From Symbiodinium natans (Eukaryota > Sar > Dinophyceae > Suessiales > Symbiodiniaceae), in contig CAJNDS010000504.1 of the NCBI GenBank assembly GCA_905221605.1, positions 102,501 through 123,381 of the forward strand: a stretch of 20,881 nt of DNA, written 5' to 3'. A program made the position numbers and the translations under genes. Positions 1 through 9,788 of the stretch are shown one piece after another. Within the stretch, counting starts at the first letter, position 1; each line of letters starts with the position of its first letter. Below the pieces are notes generated by a model that did not search any database, was not told the DNA's origin, and saw nothing but the letters and a program-made list of their open reading frames with translations.

Positions 1-631
1 GCAAAAGAAGTAACCTAACTGCCCAGCGCAGCGGCCGGTTTTCATTGTCGCACACAGACCACTCAGAACGAAAGTGGGCACTGTTGGGCTTGCAGCTGCA
101 CAGGCGCTCCAGGCGAAACGCGTCCGCGAAGCTGAAGAGGGCTAAGTAGAAACCACTATCCCAACACCTGCTCTTTGGAGAACGCTTACGCATTTCAGGA
201 ACAAAGGGGGCATTCTTGGCAGCCTGCAGCTTGCGCCACAGAGCCTGCAAGTAGGCTTCCTTGCTACTGAGCCAACAAAACACCAAGCCTGCTTCTGTTG
301 AAGGTGCTTTTTTCGACCAAGATAAGGCTTTTTCCAGCCATGAACTTCTCACACCCCTCTCATTCAAAGAGCCATTTTTGAGCGCAGAAGTGGAAACATA
401 ACAGACCCATTGAACGAATGAGTTCAAGATCTCAGTGGCCAGAAAAAAATGCAAAGAATGGTGTGTCGCAATCGGACTGGGCAGTCGACAGCAACATGAA
501 GCAAAATAAACAGACACCTGAGTGGCCAGTGGAATTCGCTGGATAAAAAGAATTGAATTCAAGCCTCCCTCTTTTCCATCCAACCCATCATCTCCGCGAC
601 TAGTTGCTGCCCCCGGAAGCAGTCTCAGTTG

Positions 632-650
632 CCCCCCCCCCCCCCCCCCC
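632..650 (+). repeat. Poly-C homopolymer (19 bases)
   Basis: An uninterrupted run of 19 cytosines preceded by G and followed by GG. Such a run is slippage-prone and its exact length should not be trusted. Confidence 0.95.
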
Positions 651-826
651 GGACTCATTTTCCCTCCGGGGCAGCGTTGGGTGAAACATTGGTGGTCGGA
701 CGGTAGGACCAGCACGACGGCAAACCGCGTGAAAAACCGAAGGTCCCTCTGGTACCTTTTCCCTTGAAAGCACGAACCCAAACCTATCTCAACCAAGTGC
801 GGACACGCTCTTTTTCACTCGCAGGC

Positions 827-838
827 CTTGAGCCAAAA
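827..838 (-). other. Possible relict dinoflagellate spliced leader (3' half)
   Basis: On the minus strand this reads TTTTGGCTCAAG, identical to the last 12 bases of the 22-nt dinoflagellate spliced leader. The base 5' of it (C) differs from the leader's A and the 5' half is absent. Truncated leader relics are known at the 5' end of dinoflagellate genes that re-entered the genome from processed mRNA. I see no clear coding sequence downstream (lower coordinates) and no obvious poly-T end, so the match could be chance. Confidence 0.3.
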
Positions 839-1792
839 GTCACGCAGGGCGCAAACTAAACGAATTCACATGTGAGCTTAAACTCAGCTTCAGAACAAAG
901 TTCCTACACACTGCACACTCACTCAAAGTAGCGTATTGGGCAAAAACATACACTCGCATGATTTCCTAGGGAAATCATCGAGGCAAAAACATCGAGGATG
1001 GGATCACAAAGATTCCCAATCACTCCGAAGCAAAACAAAACTATACAAGCTGATCCAAAACATGACGAAACCATCAATGATCAGCCACGATCTTCCACCC
1101 CGCGCCTTTTGCTGAGGGTTCATGCCAAAGATCCAAAGTCCAAGCACAGCTCGGCACTTCAACACTAAGGGGATGCCCTGGCCACATTCCCTTGGAACGT
1201 GCTCGCCACCAAAGCGAAACAACCGACACACCAGCCGATCTCTGACATCAAACTTAAAACTCATGCAAGATCCCACCATAAGGCAGGTTGCCCTGGGTCC
1301 AATTGGTACCCAAGAGTTCGTTGTCCAGACTCGTGACAAACGAATTCAACTTGCATCCTCCTGCAGTAGACAGGGTTGTCTTGGAAGGTCTCCAAGAGTT
1401 GACAAACACGTTAAAACAAGTTAATGCAAGTCTCAGGCTCACCCACTCTCAGTACACGACCTCGACGTAGTCATAGCCTTCAATCTCGCAAACTCCAGGA
1501 AATAACCAAAAACCATTGGCAATTCGTCGCATCACCAACATAGCGACAGGTTCCAAAACAAACCAAGACAAGCTGGCAGCAATCAGAATAATCTTTGCGA
1601 AGTGGGCCGTCCATACCCATTCCTTGAATCATCCTCACCTTGCTGCTTCCATCAAGCGAAAACACATGCACTGACTCAGGCTTCTCGGAAACCAATGGAA
1701 AAACGCGGGCGGGCCATGGCGACTCGGATGCCATGGCGTCCCTCAAACGGCTGCGGGGCATCGTCTTCACCCCTTGAGGTCATCAAGCACCT

Positions 1793-3695
1793 CAATCCAT
1801 GTCCTCGCCGTCCACATCATCCTTCTTTTCCTCAACCTTCTCCTCCGCGGCATCTTCCTTCTTCGCATCAGCATTGCGATGATCGGCTTTGCTCGGATGC
1901 TTTCTTTTCATTCAACATCCTTTCCAGATCCGTGATGCTCAAATTCGCACGCACTTGCTCTGCGATTTGCGCGATCATGGCAGCATCTATCGTTGGCGAG
2001 GCCACTGACACGGGAGATTTTCTCGAATCATCCCTTTCCACTCGTGCTCTTTTACTTCTCTCCACTTCAGCTTCCACTGCCTCGAGCTCAGCAATCCTTT
2101 TCCGCTTTCTTTCAGCTTCTTCGAACTCTCGATCCTGCTGAACCACAGATTTCTTCACCATCTCTCTCAGTGCTTTCTCCGAACTTTCTCCTCAGCCTCC
2201 AAGTTGCCGATTCCTTCGCACAGGATCTGCCACACCTGCTGCCACATATTCGATGGCATCATCAGATTGAATCTCTCCACATAATCCGTCGGGAGATGCC
2301 ACTTGCATTCGCATTCCCACTTGACCAAGCTCCTGGACTCGTGCTCGGTGACTTTCTTCCAACCATTGGCCTTTGTTCTTCTCTTCTTCCTCAGTGATTC
2401 CAGCCACCGACTCCAACACTGCCTGGTAGTTGCCATAGGCATGAAATGCCCAACACGGCACTGGTCGGTTCTCCTTGGCCAAGGTCGGATCGTGGATCCT
2501 CATCGTGGTGCACGTCAGCAAAGATATCATCTGCACCCTATCCAACATCTCCTTGAAGACCAACATGCCATTCTTCGCATGGTCTTTCCAGCGGGTGATC
2601 CACGGTGGATGCGCATTGCATTCCATCTCGTCCTTCACGCACCGTTCCCCACCGAGGACTGGTAGTGCAAAAACAACATATCTACCAACCTCAAGATCCC
2701 AAGGTCTTTGGTTTCACCCAGAAGGAGCACAGGGGTGATCCCCTTGCCCTTGAGGTATCGCACGAAACTTATCACACTCAGAGCAAACGTGGCTTGTGGC
2801 ACCTCGAGGTAGAGCACACCCTCGGTCACCGCCGTCTCGTAGATCAGGGCCTTGCCACCGATCTGTCCACGGAGATCGAGGATCCCCAAGCTTCGAAGGT
2901 TTCGGCTTCACATCGGCAATCTCTTGCACCGGCCGCACCAGCTTCTCAAAGCTGCTTTGGTATTTCACCATATCACTGTCTGACAGCTCGGTGTACTTCG
3001 AAACATCTGGATCTTCGATTGCCATTCCGCGACGACAGATCGCCCACCATGCCTCGTTGTACCACGTTGGCGGTTCCAGCGCAGCCAGGTCTGGGAACAA
3101 CTCAACCATGCGCTCCAAGGCTTGGGCATACTCTTGGGCTTTGGGGGCTGCTGGCCGGACCCTTGGGCAACACTCTTCCCCTCACCCTTTTCACCCTTCT
3201 TTCCGGCAGCCCTTCTCTCTCTCTCGCCCTCTCGGAGGTGGAACGCGTGCGACGCACTCGTGCTCCACAGTGTCACAACCGTTTGGCCCTTCATTCCCAT
3301 TGGTCCAGCCAAGCCCGGATGCCCGTCACTCCTGAAGAGCCATTTGCATGGCTTACACCAAAACGGGGCTTCCATTTTCGGCGCCCTTCACCGTTTTTCT
3401 CGGAGCTTCCTTCAGCAGTACCCATTCGGTCGTTCTCACCTTCGGCTCGACTTCCAGGCTGGAGCTAGCTTCGGTTGTGCTTAAACCAGAGTTCCGCAGG
3501 TGGACCACAAATCCATGCCTCGGGTGCAACATGGGGGGCTTTCACTTGGATCCCTGGGGCGATCAGAAATTTCACTTTCTTTAATGGAATTTTCCAGCCG
3601 CCTCGGACTCCACAACTCGACGTCCAGTTGCTCCAGCATACTGGTACGTCCCGGTTGGCCATCCAATGTGGCGTAATCCTCCATACCTGTTGCAC
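1793..3695 (-). pseudogene. Frame-broken hypothetical gene, minus strand
   Basis: A chain of coding-looking segments lies on the minus strand in consistent order but changing frames: about 3695-3465, 3375-3200, 3118-2880, 2889-2640, 2638-2350, 2360-2167, then 2161-1870. The final switch near 1885 leads into a Lys/Glu/Asp-rich tail ending DDVDGEDMD and a TGA at 1793-1795. Landmarks in order are a Lys/Gly-rich linker (KKGEKGEGK), a WYNEAWWAICRRG segment, a hydrophobic segment with VLLLGETKDLGIL, an ITEEEEKNKG segment, an MWQQVWQILCEGIG helix, and a strongly charged coiled coil with a basic KRKR patch. I recognise no family. At least five frame changes over 1.9 kb mean a decayed gene, very short introns, or uncorrected indels. 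The copia fragment just upstream on the same strand would normally be 3' in its own element, so this is probably not its gag. Confidence 0.45.
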
Positions 3696-3748
3696 ATTCT
3701 CGTCAGGGAAAATCCCTGGTCATCTGACTTAAACATCTTGTCATGACA

Positions 3749-4396
3749 TTAGCCACCAGCGCTGAAGTCGGACACCACAACACCTTGAGGGTCTGGGCTT
3801 GCTCTCAACTTAGCCTTACAGGAACTCAACGACACACACCCTTGAACTTGGAAGATTCCTTTTATCAGGCATCCTCTGTAAAAGATGGCAATGCCCGACA
3901 CTGATCTTTGTCCTAGCAAAGCCTGGGGTGCCCAACTGGCATCCGCGTACACTTCCAGCTGCGCCGGCCCACTATCTGGCACATCACCATTAGGACCGTA
4001 GCACTGCCAAGCATGGTATTGTCCCTTAAGAAACCTAATTGGGTATCTAGCAGCTGCAGCGTCACTTAGCTCTGGATCCGAACCACTTGCTCTTCCCTTT
4101 TCCACCGTTTTTACGATGTCCGGAGGGGCAGTAACCACCTTCACGTCCTTACAGAACTCGGTCTTAAACAACGCATCCATGTACGCCGGGGGCACTCTCA
4201 TCCTGAAATGACTTCCTTGTCTCTCAATCTCTTGCCCCAGAAAGGTGATTTTTTTCTCCAGTGGAAGTGATTCGACCGTTTCCTTGATTTTCAGCTTCCC
4301 ATTCAGGGTGTTTGTGACCAACTGAATGGCCTCCTTGGTTCCACATAGAATCAAATCATCCACATAGCTAACATGAAGAATGGTTGATGGCGGCAA
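3749..4396 (-). pseudogene. Ty1/copia retrotransposon RT-RNase H fragment
   Basis: A 215-codon minus-strand open frame without an ATG start (first codon TTG). Near its N-terminus it carries YVDDLILCG, the catalytic reverse-transcriptase motif, followed by the copia-type connection (FLGQEIER). After a Lys/Glu-rich stretch comes LEVYADASWAP, the first RNase H aspartate region, then RSVSGIAIFYRGCLI and a degraded SLSSCKAKL where intact elements have SSCEAEL. The usual 100 or so residues between the palm and RNase H are mostly missing, and integrase, protease, gag and LTRs are not visible. This is a truncated, decayed element. The family call is firm; activity is very unlikely. Confidence 0.85.
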
Positions 4397-5079
4397 GAAG
4401 GATGTGGAGAACTTTGACCGTGGCGTCCAACATGCTTTGGCTTAAGTCAACCTCCAATCCGCGCTAACCAAGAAGATTTTGCGCCCCTTCTTGCAGTTTA
4501 CCAAATGCCGTGGTTGCAATGTTACGATTGGGCACCCCCTTACGGTGCGTCAAGCGCGCACCCACAAGCACATAGTGTGGCTGCTGGGCAGCTTCATGTT
4601 GCGGAATTGATGGACTTGGGTGTCGCGCGAATGCGAAACAATGCTGTACTCTTATCCTCCCTAGCCAGGCTAGGACCCCAGTCACTAGGCAAGTGGAGGA
4701 GGACAGTTGAGTTGCTCATGCCACGTGAGTGCGCCCGCACTTACACGGCGGTGTAGAAACCTGCATCTCTTGGCAGTATATCCATTTACGTTCTCTGTAC
4801 AAGTTTGACGAGCAGTACAGTTGCAGCCGCAACCAGCAGCAACAAGGACAACAATTCACGGGCTGCGAACACACAGACCACCTCCACAAGAGATTCTACT
4901 TCAGCTCAACACGACAGCTGTCGTTGCAGGCGTGCTGTCTGTGGACAAAAATGGAGCAGCAATTCCCTAAAATTGGGGGGCCCGAAAACAGGGCCCAAAA
5001 AAGCTTCCAAAATTGGACCTACTTGTTGGCAGAAAGAGAGGAGGTCTTTTCATTGTTTTACACGCTTGGGTCCCAAATT

Positions 5080-5125
5080 ATGACCCCAAAATGGGCCCAA
5101 AATTGGGACCCAAAAATGGGTTCAA
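5080..5125. repeat. Short imperfect CCCAAAA-tTGGG iteration
   Basis: Three or four near-copies of a 12-15 base quasi-palindromic word (CCCAAAATGGG, CCCAAAATTGGG, CCCAAAAATGGG) stand head to tail. Related GGGCCC-A-rich words occur at about 4973-5000. The copies could pair as short hairpins. No function is evident. Confidence 0.5.
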
Positions 5126-5160
5126 AACTGCTCCTGCAACCGCTAAAGCCACCACAAAAG

Positions 5161-5184
5161 CACACACACACACACAGACACACA
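5161..5184. repeat. (CA)n microsatellite
   Basis: A run of CA dinucleotides interrupted once by a GA step. It is simple-sequence DNA in a region without an assigned gene. Confidence 0.9.
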
Positions 5185-7584
5185 TTTGCAGGACAGAAGA
5201 ACAAGAATTGCAAAGCTGGTCCGGCAAAAAATTTTTGCAGATCTCAAATTAAAAACCCACTTTGGGGGGCCAGACGTGCTGCCAGAAATTCATGGTTGCA
5301 GGCACCCCCAATTAACACACACGACACAGAGACACACGATACAGGACAACCAAGAACGGATTCTTGGAACCAAGATTGACCAGAAGACAAGAAAGATCCA
5401 AGCGACTCAAGCCAGCCTCTTCACTCCATCAGCAGCTGAATAGGGCAAGGTAAGACTTAGAGTCAGGAGAATCAGCACCAAGACCACCAAAAAAGACACA
5501 GAAGCAATGACCGATCCAGCAACTCTGTTGAGACACCTTCTGGACTTAAAATGGTGCAAGACACCCTTTAGTGTTGAGACGCCTCTTGGTTCAAAAAGTC
5601 GGATTTGCAGAGAGATCCCAAGAAATTTCTGCAGATGTTTTTTGAGCTTTCCAGAAAGTTGCAATAATTGGTCTGAACAAAAAAAAACCTTTATTATTTC
5701 GCAAAAAAAAGTAAATTGAAAAAAAAAAACAGCACAAGCCTGACAATCAATAAAGGTGAGACGATCAAAATGCAAAAAACCATCAAAAAACAAGCTCTGA
5801 CAACAAAACACAATCAGATGTACTCCGGTGTTTCGCTCGCTTCGCTCGCACTTATTCACATTGTAGAAAGACACTTCGCCTTTCAAAACGGTTCGGTTTG
5901 GGCGTCGCGCGCAACATGGACGTCTCAGCAGTACAGTTGAACTCGTCTCGTCCTGCAGTTGATTTCTGTCCAAACGGCACTGTCAGAGGCTTTAAAAAAC
6001 GCTTGTTTCAAGCAATTTAAAATCGCGGACTTGGAAGGTCGGCAAGAGGAGCTTTTCACGGAGAAGACGCGCTTCCTGACCATTGTTCAAAGCACTTCTG
6101 ACCGATGGAGCGTTGGAAGATTTGCCGGATTCCTTGGCCATTGTTTCAAGCTGCTTTACGTCCTTGGGCTGCCGAGGCATCGCGGATTCCTTGCAGTACG
6201 AGGAGCTTGGTGAGCGATATCCAGCCAGCACTACAAGTGTGGCCGTGGCCTTCGAGGATGGGCTCGATGGAAAAGATCTCCGGGTGTTCGTAAGGGTAGC
6301 ATCTTCCCAGTCACTGCCGCCATCTCCATTGACAGCAGTGTAAAGGCTGCCACGGGCAAGCGGGCGCCTGCTCGTGTGAGCCCTGGCGGCACAGAAAAAG
6401 GAGACAAGTTAGTAGGTAATACCCTCACTCCTTTACGTTCGCGGCTAAGAAGGCTAGAAGCCACAAGAACAAACTGTCAATCCATGCGGGACCAGGGCGT
6501 GAGTGCGGGCGCACCGTACCCAACATCAAATCACTCCCGCACTCTTACAAGATTCTCTTCAGGTTACACTCAGGAGCAAGGGAGCAACCCGAACGGAAGC
6601 TTCTGAGCCGCTTCACCGAGCCCCTGCTCGGAAGTTGCGGTGAGGGGTTACTGTGGGCGGCTGGAGGGGTGTAGTTTTTTGCGGGCCAAATGGACCCCCT
6701 AAACTAGGACCCCCAGGCCCCCTTTCCTGGTACGACCTCGATGCTCAGATTCGGTTGCTGAAAAGCAAAAAGAGGTGCGTTGCAGTGGCTTTCAAACCTT
6801 TGAGGGGAATATCGGTCGCTCTTCATTAGCGGTAGCATGGGAAGGCCGAGAATACGCCCTCCACTGTGTCGGGCAGCATCATTCACACAGCCAATTCCTA
6901 TGCACTCACTGGCTTAGAAATGGAAACAGTCCGGGACAACCAGGGCAAAAAAGTCTGATATGAGGACACACAACGCCCGTTGTTGCTTTCGACCAGCGGT
7001 AATGCCGCACATGCATTGTTGCTCCTGCCCCAAGCCGCCCAGCTATGGGCACGTGCTCTGTACCCTCAGGTCGAAGGATGCGGTCTGCCAGCGGCGGTTC
7101 GTGCTAGAATCAGCTCGGTATCAATGGATCCTCGCCCTCTCTCTTGTATCTGTGTTTTAAAACTGGCCTCTGTTGTGGCGTGGCCTCCGGCTGTTTCGTT
7201 GTTGGGGCAAGTCCTTCTTCCTCGATTTGGCCGGAACCCGTTTTAAAACGCGGTCCTGAGGGCTGAGGGCTGGCTTTTAGAAGGGTCAAAAGTGCCCGTA
7301 AAATGCGCGTAAAATCTTTTGGGCCACAGTGCGGCCTGGCAGGGATTGTTCGATCTCCTTCTCACCACAGCTCACGCTAATTCGCTTCCCATGCCAGCTC
7401 GACCCAGGCTTTAGCTCAACTGCAAGACGCAAGGCTCAAACAGACTTCTCGTCTGCAAAGAATATTCAACTGGTGGCCAGTCTTCCCGACAATTGGAGCA
7501 TTAGGACCTGCAACTGCAGAAACAAGTTACTCTGCAACTTCTGGGTGAGAATCTCAAGCAAGCATTCAGAAGGCCACAGCCTCG

Positions 7585-7920
7585 GCAGGTGCTTTCAAGG
7601 GTTTCGGGCTCAACCGCGTGCTTTTAGGTTTGGGGCTCAACTGGAGGCAAGCTTTAGGGTTTCGTGCTCACACGCATGCTTATAAGGTGTCGGGCTGAAC
7701 TAGCGATCAACTGGCGGCAAGCTTTACGTTTCGGGCTGATTGCAAGCTGTAGGCGGGCTCACCGCAAGCTTTAGGTTCAGCAAATTGGCGGCAAGTTTCT
7801 GTCTTTGCCGCAAGCTTTAGGGACTTTAAGGTCAACTGGCGGCAAGCTTTCGGTTGCGGGCTCACCTTTCAGGGGCTCAACTGCTAGCTTTAAGGAGTTT
7901 CGACTCAAGCTTTAACGGGC
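7585..7920. repeat. Degenerate minisatellite based on GGCAAGCTTTAGG
   Basis: The words GCAAGCTTT, TTTAGGGTTTCG and GGGCTCAACTGGCGG recur about every 25-45 bases through this stretch, with substitutions and small indels. I count about six copies of the GCAAGCTTT core or a one-base variant. Several copies contain TTTAGGG, the telomere unit of many algae and dinoflagellates, embedded in the longer unit. The unit boundaries are too eroded to fix by eye. Confidence 0.65.
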
Positions 7921-8252
7921 TCCAGGGCATGTCTGAGGCTCAGGCGGGGAACTGGCTCGCTGCCTGGCGTGACACCCGTGATCCCCGTAACATATGCCTT
8001 CCCGTAATCGTCGCGACTCTTGTTTGCAAAAATCTCCGCTACATTGCCCGCAAGGTGTTCGGGGAAGACCTGGACCGAGGGTCGGGCAGGGTCGGGCTTG
8101 GGTATTGAGGTCCTGCATTAAAGTGCAGCATCTCAGTAATACATGCGAGTCTTTGCACGCGGGCCTCGAGGGAATGCCTGGTGAGACGTCACGAGAGAAA
8201 CAAACAGGGGACAGCATCAGAGCAAAGCCATTCTCGCGGCCAGCCTTTGCTG

Positions 8253-9788
8253 CTAGTCTACCGGGTCCCGCCAGGTGGCTGGTGCTGCAGCTGCCAAGGA
8301 GGGTCCCAAGAACTTTTCAATCTCGCTTTGCGAGGGCAGGATCCATCCATCTTTCGTCTTTGCGTTTTGCGTCGACGATCCTCTCATCCAGTAAGCATGC
8401 TTCGCAGTCTGTGGCCGTGGGTGGTTGACACTGGCGCTGCCTTCCTTCTGCTGCGCCACCATGACTAAGTCAGCACTGTCTGCTTTTCTCCTCACAGCGA
8501 ACAAGTCTACTGCCTCGAACTGTGCGTGGCTCGGGAGCACCAGCTGCAAGGTTGGGTACTGCAATGGTTGTGGCAGCTGCTGCATTGCTTGCTCGACAGT
8601 CTTCGCCGCTGGGTTGGCATCCAGACACTGGATTGCTGCCCCTTCATGTCCATGCAGCCATCCGTGCTCTTCGCCGCCCATCTGCTGCCAAATGTAGCGC
8701 AAGCCGAAGGCAACGGCGATGATCTTCTCCCACGCCTTGCCATCCTTCTCCTCTGCAGCTTGCATGCCTTGCAGCCACCGTCCAAGAACACCACAGGCAG
8801 GGCAGGCACTGCTACATTGGGTAAGGAAGTGCGACATGAAGCATGGGATCCATATTGGTCTGTCTTTTTGGCTGCCGTCCGTGAGCTGCCTGAAAGCCTC
8901 CATCTCTCTCATCGGGGTGCCTGCGAAAACCTCGCGCAAGAAGGCGGCAAGGTGCTGTTGCGGGTCATCCCGGATTTGTGAGAATTTTTGTGAGAGCAGA
9001 GACCCATCATCGTGCGAGGACCAAAGGAGTGCTGGGACTCTTGAGTAGTAGGCTGCTTTCATGTGCGTCAAGCCAGAAAATGCTGGCGACATGTTCTGCA
9101 GCTCTCCGAGCTCATCTGCGAATGGCAAGCCTGTGATTTCCAGCCCCCTAACGGAGTCGCCCTCCATGTACTGGGTCAAGTCTAGCCCCGTGGACTGAAT
9201 GTGGGAGGTGAAGACCATGTAGGCACCTTCAGAGCCAAGGAAGACATTTTTCATGAAGCGGGCGGCATCTTGCTCTGCGTTCTTTTCCTCTTGGGTGGGG
9301 CCCCTCAGCAACAGTTGGTTAAGCTCATCGACTAGCAAAACAACGTTCTTCTGGCACTCGAAGTAGGATTGCAGAGTCGACTTCTGACACGTCTTGTTTC
9401 CGAGTTCGTCTGCCACATCCTGACGAAGCGAACTGTTGGCCGGGAGCAGCGCATACGCAATAGTCCGGTACAGCCACTCGTCCGCTAGCTCGTTGTCCCG
9501 CCGTTTGACGGGGCTTTCCCCGTTGAAGGACACAAAGATGGGGAGGTACTCAGCCTCGGCCAGTCTCTCGCCAAGCTTTAGCAGGAAGGTGGTCTTCCCA
9601 CCTCGCGCACATCTTGCTGCGCAGGTGGGCGGCACGCGGTTCGTGACACTCACATCGCTTCGGTTGATGTACTTCTCGATCAAGCCCATGCAAGCTTTCA
9701 CGCAGGCATCGATCCCCACAAGCCTCTGTCCATCCTGTAGCTTTGCTGCAGGGACGCGCGCTTGAGACAGCGGACCGAGTTCTTCTTC
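8253..9788 (-). CDS. P-loop ATPase plus PD-(D/E)xK-like nuclease (Crinkler/RHS-type), terminal exon
   Basis: The minus-strand frame is open from 9983 to the stop at 8253-8255 but has no ATG near its 5' end. A good acceptor (CTTCGCAG|GAA) at 9788 falls exactly between codons, so I take this as a terminal exon of 511 codons plus stop. Counting from 9983, residues 124-133 carry a P-loop-like CARGGKTTFL (K130). Residues 214-223 form a Walker B strand LLVDEL (D219, E220), and FTSH around residue 253 fits a sensor strand. Near the C-terminus, VDLFAV (D493) and ADLVMVAQQKEG (D505, Q511, K513) match the D...(E/Q)xK core of the restriction-endonuclease fold. ATPase followed by REase is the layout described for Crinkler/RHS-type eukaryotic effectors derived from mobile-element NTPase-nuclease systems. 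Substrate and location are unknown. The P-loop lacks the usual GxxxxGK spacing, so ATPase activity is uncertain. Confidence 0.6.
   Translation of the reverse strand, partial: EEELGPLSQARVPAAKLQDGQRLVGIDACVKACMGLIEKYINRSDVSVTNRVPPTCAARCARGGKTTFLLKLGERLAEAEYLPIFVSFNGESPVKRRDNELADEWLYRTIAYALLPANSSLRQDVADELGNKTCQKSTLQSYFECQKNVVLLVDELNQLLLRGPTQEEKNAEQDAARFMKNVFLGSEGAYMVFTSHIQSTGLDLTQYMEGDSVRGLEITGLPFADELGELQNMSPAFSGLTHMKAAYYSRVPALLWSSHDDGSLLSQKFSQIRDDPQQHLAAFLREVFAGTPMREMEAFRQLTDGSQKDRPIWIPCFMSHFLTQCSSACPACGVLGRWLQGMQAAEEKDGKAWEKIIAVAFGLRYIWQQMGGEEHGWLHGHEGAAIQCLDANPAAKTVEQAMQQLPQPLQYPTLQLVLPSHAQFEAVDLFAVRRKADSADLVMVAQQKEGSASVNHPRPQTAKHAYWMRGSSTQNAKTKDGWILPSQSEIEKFLGPSLAAAAPATWRDPVD

Larger units (their letters stand above)
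1..1792. other. Intergenic DNA, no gene recognised
   Basis: I see no coding stretch with recognisable motifs on either strand. Short open frames exist but have no domain, no consistent strand and no neighbour that would support them. The only distinct elements are the C homopolymer at 632-650 and the spliced-leader-like 12-mer at 827-838, both listed separately. The minus-strand gene remnant that begins further right ends at 1793, so this stretch would lie 3' of it. Confidence 0.5.
4397..7584. other. Non-coding or unassignable region
   Basis: Many short open frames occur on both strands here, but none shows a motif, a coherent series or a plausible start context. The sequence turns A-rich between about 5683 and 5800, with several runs of seven or more A. 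The sequence at 5828-5848 is a short CGCTCGCTTCGCTCGC-type iteration. The stretch 5960-6340 is open on both strands and could hide an exon, but I cannot choose a strand. Confidence 0.4.

Noticed and set aside
5407-5973. 188-codon minus-strand ORF
   Set aside because: It has low-complexity Phe-rich composition from A-rich DNA on the plus strand, and no recognisable motif.
5959-6343. Possible exon on either strand around 6083-6230
   Set aside because: Both strands give passable peptides and neither shows a motif or splice context strong enough to choose.
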